From Nephrocerus scutellatus (Eukaryota > Arthropoda > Insecta > Diptera > Pipunculidae), in assembly GCA_947095585.1 (NCBI GenBank), contig OX352763.1, forward strand, positions 20,881,462-20,945,461: DNA of 64,000 bases, written 5' to 3'. A program made the position numbers and the translations under genes. The notes under the pieces are model-generated. The model had not been told where the DNA came from, ran no database searches, and saw nothing but the letters and a program-made list of their open reading frames with translations. Of this stretch, positions 57,851 through 64,000 are shown in pieces. Every line of letters begins with the position of its first letter. Position 1 is the first letter of the stretch.

Positions 57851-58333
57851 CCCGTAAGAATGATAATTGCTCGCCCTACCCTCATCGTAGTGCGGGTCCG
57901 TGCCTTGCATAAGCCTTGCCTTGCCTTGCTTTGCATTTGAAAGTGGCCCTCTTAAATAACCCTCTTAAATATATTATATATATATAATTGCGAGCCCGAA
58001 GGTCGAAGCTATTAATTAGGACAAATGATTTTTTTTCAGTGTATGTGTCTTTTTTTGTTTGAATTTAATGGGACTTGTTCCAAACAATTTTTTAGTGCTC
58101 GGCTTGCGATGGTGTAATTTTTTCATTCATAGAGTTATAATTAGTTGGTAAGTTACGAGAAAAGTATAAAAAAATGTATTTTTCATGAAACTAAAATCCT
58201 TTTAAGATAATTCAGTGTTTAGATTCAATTACAACTATCGTTAGAACTTTCATTATCGCATTTCGTATTTATATACAGGATGTATCTGTTAAGGTGGCAA
58301 ATAATTACAGGTGTGATTCCTTGTTTAATTTCG
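57851..58333. other. No recognised gene
   Basis: There is a degenerate CCTTG repeat (about 57901-57935), an AT run (about 57970-57990) and unassigned A+T-rich DNA. Confidence 0.4.
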
Positions 58334-59418
58334 TGAAAAAATCGTATGGGAGCGTGGTCAATTTTCACCCCCTGCGGTGTGCGTAGCCTTTTAATGCTAA
58401 AAGACCTACTTTTGACCTTACATTATTTCACACCCTGTAACACTTGAACGCTTCTAGTTACAAGGTCTTTTTTAAAAGAAAATTAAATCCTGAACATCAT
58501 AAGCCATACCGATGTGAAGATCGTCAAAATCAAAATTTTCTTTTTTAAAATTGTATTTACAAACACGATTATTTCGAGAAATGCTCTCGGATACATTTTT
58601 TTGTCAAATGCAATATTAAAGTGCATTCAATTTAATACAAATCCATGGCAAAACATTTGTGCATTCGGTCAACAAGAGAAAGATAGTGAGGGTTGTCTTA
58701 CTACTGGTACTAATTAGAAGAGTTGCATGCCGTCTTAGAGTTTCTGCAGCAACAGTGCAACACGTGGAATGGATGCACTCTTACCACTTCACTCCAGTGA
58801 ATAATCTGCTTCAAAAGGAATTGCACAGAAGGATCTAATTTTGTGAGTGGACACCATTTTCAAGTCTCCATTCTTACCACCATTTTCATGTGGTGCTCAC
58901 AGCGCACCACACACACAGAACACTGTCATCAAAGTATGACATTATCTGATGCCGTTATATGGGAAAAAATTTGTAGAAAAGCCCGCCGGCCACGCGGCCC
59001 GATCACTCTCAAATTTATAGAAATAATTTATAGAAAGTATTGTCACCGGAAATACACATGTGTGCAAAGTTTCAATAAAATCGGGCGTTAGGAAGTTGGT
59101 TAAAAATTTATCACAAGATCTGACCAACCAGCCAGCCAGCCAGTCCGCCAGCCAAGGGCACGCGAAGTTAGTATAGAGAATTTAAAAAAAAATCTGAATT
59201 TGACGACGTTTATATCGGTAATAGTTTTAAGAATTTAAGAAAATGTACTTTGTTTTACCTTAAAAATTTAATTTTCTTTCGAAAAAGATCAACAATGACC
59301 TTAAGCCTTAAGAGCCTTCAAGAGTTACAGGGTGTTAAGTGATGTAAGGTCAAAAGTATGTCTCTGCGCATTAAAACGCTACGTACACCTCCCCCCCACC
59401 ACTCTCATATGATTTTTT
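58334..59418. repeat. Foldback structure: ~155-bp inverted repeats around a ~780-bp centre
   Basis: The left arm 58334-58488 and right arm about 59266-59418 are inverted copies. Core matches include GGTGTGCGTAGCCTTTTAAT against the inverse of ATTAAAACGCTACGTACACC, and TACTTTTGACCTTACAT against the inverse of ATGTAAGGTCAAAAGTA. ACACCCTGTAA matches the inverse of TTACAGGGTGT, and GAAAATTAAAT matches ATTTAATTTTC. The arms have diverged by substitutions and small gaps. The centre holds copy 4 of the AGCC repeat family plus unassigned DNA. This may be a foldback or TIR DNA transposon with a later insertion, or two opposite copies of one repeat. Confidence 0.7.
58880..59185 (+). repeat. AGCC-microsatellite repeat family, copy 4
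   Basis: It has GCTCACAGCGCACCACACAC, TCTGATGCCGTTATATGGG, TTGTCACCGGAAATACACAT and GTTTCAATAAAATCGGGCG. The tail is GTTAAAAATTTATCACAAGA, then CAGCCAGCCAGCCAG and GAAGTTAGTATAGAGAATTT. The G+C-rich block is altered (CCGCCGGCCACGCGGCCCGA). It lies within the foldback structure. Confidence 0.7.
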
Positions 59419-59517
59419 TTTAAAGATTTAACCCAAGGAGTTCCTTTAAGTATATTCCCCAAAGAGTTCACAATATTCGAAACGATCTTTCATGTTTGTC
59501 AGCTGGTGAATGAGTCA

Positions 59518-60127
59518 TCTATTTATTCTAGATATATATATATAAAATAGAGAAGTTGTATGTTTGTTTGTGCCTAACTTACTCTGGAACGCCCTCACCA
59601 ATTACAACAAAACTTGGTATATATATAGCTTACAATCTGGAATCAAATACTGTTGGTGAGGGGTAATACGTTTTGTTGGTTGGAGAGGGCTGACAGCCAA
59701 ATCCAAAATTTTTAGTATGACTGTGAGGAATATTGTTGGTAGGACACTAATTTTGGTAAGTTGTATTCTTATAGGGAGAGGATCACCAATATACGTGTCA
59801 TTATCCACACTAGTGTGTTAACGTATAAAATACTTTTGTTATTTACTGCAGTCTCACCGAACACATATTCCCATAGTAGTTTTGCATTGCGCATTAGCAG
59901 TTTATCAGAGAAATTTTTTTTTGGTCGCGTGAAAAATAGCGTACATTACTCGCTGAGAAGTGCTTATATCGTCCGCTTTCCACGCTTGTTTTGTAATATA
60001 CTATTGTTAATAAAATTACTGCGATTTTACCTCATAGATAGATATCATTCTTTTTTGTTTTTTCTACCACTGCCTAATAGAAGATTGGGATAAATAAGTA
60101 CTCGGTCAATGCCGGGTTATCAGCTAG
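59518..60127 (+). mobile_element. Helitron-like non-autonomous element
   Basis: The 3' end reads ACTCGGTCAATGCCGGGT, a 6-bp hairpin (ACTCGG/CCGGGT, one G-T pair), then TATCAGCTAG followed by T. This is the classic insect Helitron terminus (hairpin, about ten bases, CTAG, T target base). The 5' end is TCTATTTATTCTAGATATAT after an A at 59517, or alternatively TCTAGATATATATATATAAA at 59527. No Rep/helicase coding sequence is present; the 59761-60093 frame has no motif. Its length is about 610 bp. Confidence 0.6.
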
Positions 60128-62699
60128 TAATAAATATAAAACTAAAAATAATTCGACCAAATAACTAAAATAAAATGTTTGCAAAGATTTTAGTTTATTC
60201 CAGTTGATGTGATTTGCAAAACCGAGTTCGACTGCCTAATTCAAAATTCACAAGAGACTCTTTATAATTTTTTATAGAAGAGTCAGAAAACAAAATGAAA
60301 ATGTTATAGAAATGGAATGAAAGTGTTCTGGCTCATTTACGTTTATAAATAAGGCTGAGAATCATTTCCACTTGTATTTAAATATATGTATTTTATATTA
60401 ATGTATTTGTTTTAAAATAATATTGATTATTATTAATTTTTAAGTCTTTTTATAAATTTTTACTTAATGTAATAGCTTAATTATAGACTTTTATTTATTT
60501 AAAATTATAATAATAATTAACCTATTAGATTATATAAAAATTTGTATTAAATGTTGACATAGAGTTCATCCTTATGCATTAACAATTTTTCACACCTCAC
60601 TTTTGGAGAGAAAATCATCTCGGCAAAACAATAAAAGGCCACCAAAAGATGAATTAAAAAACCAACAACAAATAACTCATGACATAACAATAAGCAAATA
60701 GCAATAAAGAAGCATCGTAAAATTATTATTGAGTTTGACATTTCCAAAATTGATCACGAAATGTTATGCTTTGTGCGCTAACAGCAAAATTTATTACATC
60801 AACTGATCCATGACCGAAAATCGAATAAATCTCTCGAATTTCAGAATTCAGAAGTTTAAATCTGATTTTGACACAACAACGACGAGCTAGAAATAAAAAA
60901 ACAAAAAAACAAAATATACATATCCCGAAATATCCATTGAGAGGTGAAAATTGGTTTTATCGCTTTGATATGGCAGCGTGCAGCAAGCGCGTTGCAATCG
61001 AAAAGCAAATTTGTTGTTTGACGCTTCAAATGTGAAATAAAAAAAAAGAAGAAATAATTCCCAAATTCATGACCAGACGCCTCTATCGTAAATAGCGTTT
61101 TGTTTCAGGTTAATTCCATTCGCTGTGACGTGGCCGTAAAAAACTGAACCGAACGGACGAGCGGCACAGTACAAAGCCACGCGGCATCAGCGCTGTCGTC
61201 GATAATTTTATTATCTAAGGTGATACATTGCCACCTCCACATACAGAGCTTAACCTTTCCTCTCCACACCCCTGCACAACATCACTTTCCAGGCCATCCA
61301 CAGAAAGTCGGCTGTAAAATGTCGAACAATTTATTGTTGCTCTGGATTTTAGGAAGACCTGAGCGTGAATGTTGTTTGCCTTATGACGTGATGATGCTGG
61401 CTTATCAAACCTCAATTGGGTTGTAAAATAAATTTAAAAGTTTTTTTTTGGCACTCGTAAATTGTGGAGATTAAAAATTTGTAAAAATCACACGAGATGT
61501 TGTTGTAGTTTTTTATAAGCTGTCGGAATTATTTTTTATTGAGCACATATGTGCGATTAAAGCGATTCATTATTCTCCGTTAACGCAAATACGATAGAAA
61601 GATATCAGTAGACAGCAGCTATGCTTGGCAAATTGTGTTAGTGACAAATTTTGTTTTGATCCTTAATTGATGGAAGCGTTTTTTGTAGCATATGTTTCCA
61701 TATAAGGCGGAAAAAGTATTACTTTCAGGTTTCACTCCAGCGGACTTATGAATGATTGAATATCGATTGAATATCGGTAGAATATACGCTGAGAGAAAAT
61801 TTAGTTTTGTTCGCTGCTTTGGAGAGAAAAGGTAATTTTGTTGGCTACTTTGGAGAGAAAAATAACTTTTGTTGGATGTTTTGGTCTCTTAGCAATATAT
61901 TTTTCAAAATATACATCTGAAGAATCCTCCGAGATGCATGGTCATTGAGTATGTTTTTGTGAAACACCATCTTATTATTGCCTCTTGTCATGTTGGGTGT
62001 ATAAATAAACCCTAGTAAACGGACCGCACTTGACGCTATTTAAGTTTCTAAAACCCTACTTCTTCTACGACGATTATTGTCTTACAAGACTTATCAGAGT
62101 GCTCAAATCACAGACTACTATGGAATTTGGAATTTAATGATGGCATCTGCATTTTTTCCTAAGGTGGTTCCAAACGCAATCATACTGTATCCTTGTGATG
62201 AGCAGTGAAACGCTTTCCTGCCTGGTCTATATATATTCATCTAAGGCATATTTTATGAAAGCAAACATAAAACTAGAAAAACTAGAGACCCTCGGGACAA
62301 GTCGTCTATGAAGTTAGATCTGAAGAAGAATATCTTCAGTTATAATATATGGGAATATTCGAAAATGTTGTATAGCCTGCCATTAACGTTTATGCGAGAG
62401 CACAGATCCAAACCGAACCACTATTTTTTATGAAATTGTACTTCTAGCCGTTTTTTTGCAAACAGCCAATAGTCCTGTGTACCAATACCCATCTTTGCGA
62501 CAACAGTATTTTTTGTTATGTTGACTGTAACATATGTATAACCTGCTGCTCTAGATGCGGCTGCGTCTAGAAAAACTTCCGTTGACTTTATAATATTGCA
62601 ACTATATCGCGCGATTGTTGAGTTACAGCTAGTTTTGTTTTATATGAAACACGGTCATATCATTAATATTTGTTTGGTTGATAATTAAACGATCTTTCA
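60128..62699. other. No recognised gene; one 31-bp tandem repeat
   Basis: The section 60130-60560 is very A+T-rich. A 31-bp unit around CTTTGGAGAGAAAA repeats at 61817 and 61848, with a decayed third copy after it. Short frames such as 60547-60747(-) and 61215-61426 on both strands show no family motif. Non-coding host DNA is the simplest reading. Confidence 0.45.
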
Positions 62700-64000
62700 C
62701 ATTATCAATGAAATATGTTGTCGGTCAAGTCTGGTCGTGGCACAAGTGGCCAACATATATTTTGTTTTGGTCTCATTCATGTGCAGCCCCAGATTTCGTG
62801 CCGCCTGCTCGATCTGTATGAAAGCTTTCTGTACAGCTCTCGGTCTTCTACAAACGCTGTCAGTGTCGTCTTCGTAAACCAGTATCTGAATGGACTTATT
62901 GAGGATTATACCTCTTGACGTTACGTGAGAGTCTCGGGTCACTTTTTCCAACGCCAGGTTGAAGAGGACGCAGGACAATCCAAGCCATTGTCGGAGCCCC
63001 TTATAGATGTTGAATGGGCTTGATATTGATCCGGATATTTCTACCTGGCTTATAACATGGGTCATGGTCAACCTACATAGTCGTGTCAGTTTATTTGGGA
63101 TGCCGAATTCTTTCAGGGCTTTATGAAGTTCTACTATGGCTAGGCGGCTTCAAAGTCTATAAAAAGATGGTGTAGTGAGTTTTGAAACTCTAAACATTTT
63201 TCCATCACCTGCCTAAGGGTGTAAATTTGATCAGTTTTTGGTTTGCCTGGGATGAAGCTACACTGATGGTATGACTTAAGCGTATGAAGCTAACCTCTCC
63301 TGAAGGATAGAGGAGAAAATCGTATACGCGGTACTCAACAACGTTATACCACGATAATTGCTGCATTTTATGATAACTCTCTTCTAAGAATAGGGCACAG
63401 GATGCCTCTTCGCCAGTCTTCTGGCATAGCTTCTTTCTCCCATACTTGCTCAGATAATCAGGCAGCACGATAACGCTTACAAAACACAATAACACAATAG
63501 ACTTAAAAGCCGTTAAATGCTACTACGATGTATTGAAATCCCTAGCAAGCCATAACAGGGTGACCATACTTGAACTATTATTTCATGAATTGTTGGGTGT
63601 AATGTGGGGCCCCCTATTATTGTCCATTCCGCTGGGATCCCATCAGTCTTATTATTTTTTAGCCATTTATCGCTCTGCTAGCTTCGTCTATGCTTGTTGG
63701 CGGCAGCATAGTATGATCTTCGGTCATTGTTGCACCCTCCAATTCCTCAGTTAACTGGCCATTTAGCAACTCATGAAAGTTCTCTTCCCATCGCTCTAAG
63801 ATGCCTTTAAGATCGGCGATCAGATTACTCTTTATCTTTGCAGAATGTGTAATGCGGTGTATATTGCTTCATACAGCGGTCTCTTTTGTAGAACTTCCGT
63901 GCCTAGTGCGGTCCTTCTTGCTCTATTTACTGTTCTAGTTAATGGACGTGATTCTTCTACCAGGCTGCTTTCATTCGCCGGCGAACTTTATTTTCATATC
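62700..64000 (-). mobile_element. Family A (RTE-like) RT region, continuing past the window edge
   Basis: The minus-strand frame 62697-63071 reads MTHVISQVEISGSISSPFNI, then LRQWLGLSCVLFNLALEKVT (motif B, G.D altered), ILVYEDDTDSVCRRPRA (motif C, YADD changed to YEDD) and AARNLGLHMNETKTKYMLAT. Toward 64000 come the RT start (the DNA of INR.KNN near 63660) and the linker. The element is still running at the window end, so its 5' part lies outside. A short RNase H fragment interrupts it at 63450-63573. Confidence 0.85.
63450..63573 (+). mobile_element. RNase H fragment of an I/R1-like LINE inside family A
   Basis: The plus strand reads SDNQAA at 63450-63467. After a frameshift it reads AVKCYYDVLKSLASHNRVTI at about 63510-63570. 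The pair (SDNQAAL.AL ... C...L..L...N.VTI.WVPGH) is the conserved core of LINE RNase H. Family A sequence matches on both sides (GCCTCTTCGCCAGTCTTCTG before, TTCATGAATTGTTGGGTGTA after), so it is a ~120-bp insert. Confidence 0.65.

Overview
The window looks like insect nuclear DNA, most likely from a higher fly. It is A+T-rich and has CA, CAA and AGCC microsatellites. It also holds many dead copies of APE-type non-LTR retrotransposons and long stretches without open reading frames. I found no intact host protein gene, no rRNA or complete tRNA gene, and no CRISPR or prokaryotic feature. Nearly all recognisable coding signal is transposon debris. 'Dipteran' is inference.

The main retrotransposon lineages, which I named by letter, are as follows. 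Family A is RTE-like and has about a dozen fragments: 405-545(+), 549-1600(-), 6388-6572(+, 5' region only), 12390-12640(-), 15290-17225(+), 24705-27690(-, longest), 37283-37905(-, 5' end), 41215-41635(+), 45240-46670(+), 50860-51205(+), 54335-56040(-) and 62700-64000(-). Family B is I-like and carries RNase H: 10470-12339(+), 19490-19740(-) and 36900-37285(+). Family C is a second APE-type lineage: 6575-7990(-), 40150-41110(+) and probably 48110-48810(-). Family E is CR1/Jockey-like: 29945-31057(-), 37922-38160(+) and 48965-49030(-). Other RT scraps lie at 3125-3390(+), 47925-48060(-), 53640-54340(+) and 55370-55750(-).

Other mobile DNA includes a tRNA-type SINE at 25583-25857 with a perfect 9-bp target duplication. 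Two Helitron-like elements lie at 4200-4401 and about 59518-60127. An inverted-repeat (foldback) structure spans 58334-59418. A four-copy repeat with an AGCC microsatellite lies at 5750-6135, 10080-10255, 57590-57850 and 58880-59185. A repeat built of about 175-bp monomers lies at 20490-21250 and 45435-45795. A 1.9-kb satellite of an 8-bp unit occupies 31098-33026. A 164-bp palindromic cluster occupies 44601-44764.

Layout: 0-12.6 kb, 15-17 kb, 19-21 kb, 24.7-27.7 kb, 30-33 kb, 36.6-41.6 kb, 44.6-49 kb, 50.8-51.2 kb, 53.6-60.1 kb and 62.7-64 kb are repeat-rich. The stretches between them (about 8-10, 12.7-15, 17.2-19.4, 21.5-24.7, 27.7-29.9, 33-36.6, 41.7-44.5, 46.7-47.9, 49-50.8, 51.2-53.6, 56-57.6 and 60.2-62.7 kb) hold no recognised gene. 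They are best read as intergenic or large-intron DNA. Because the genes present are remnants, they do not act together in a pathway; the history is one of nested insertion, 5' truncation and internal deletion.
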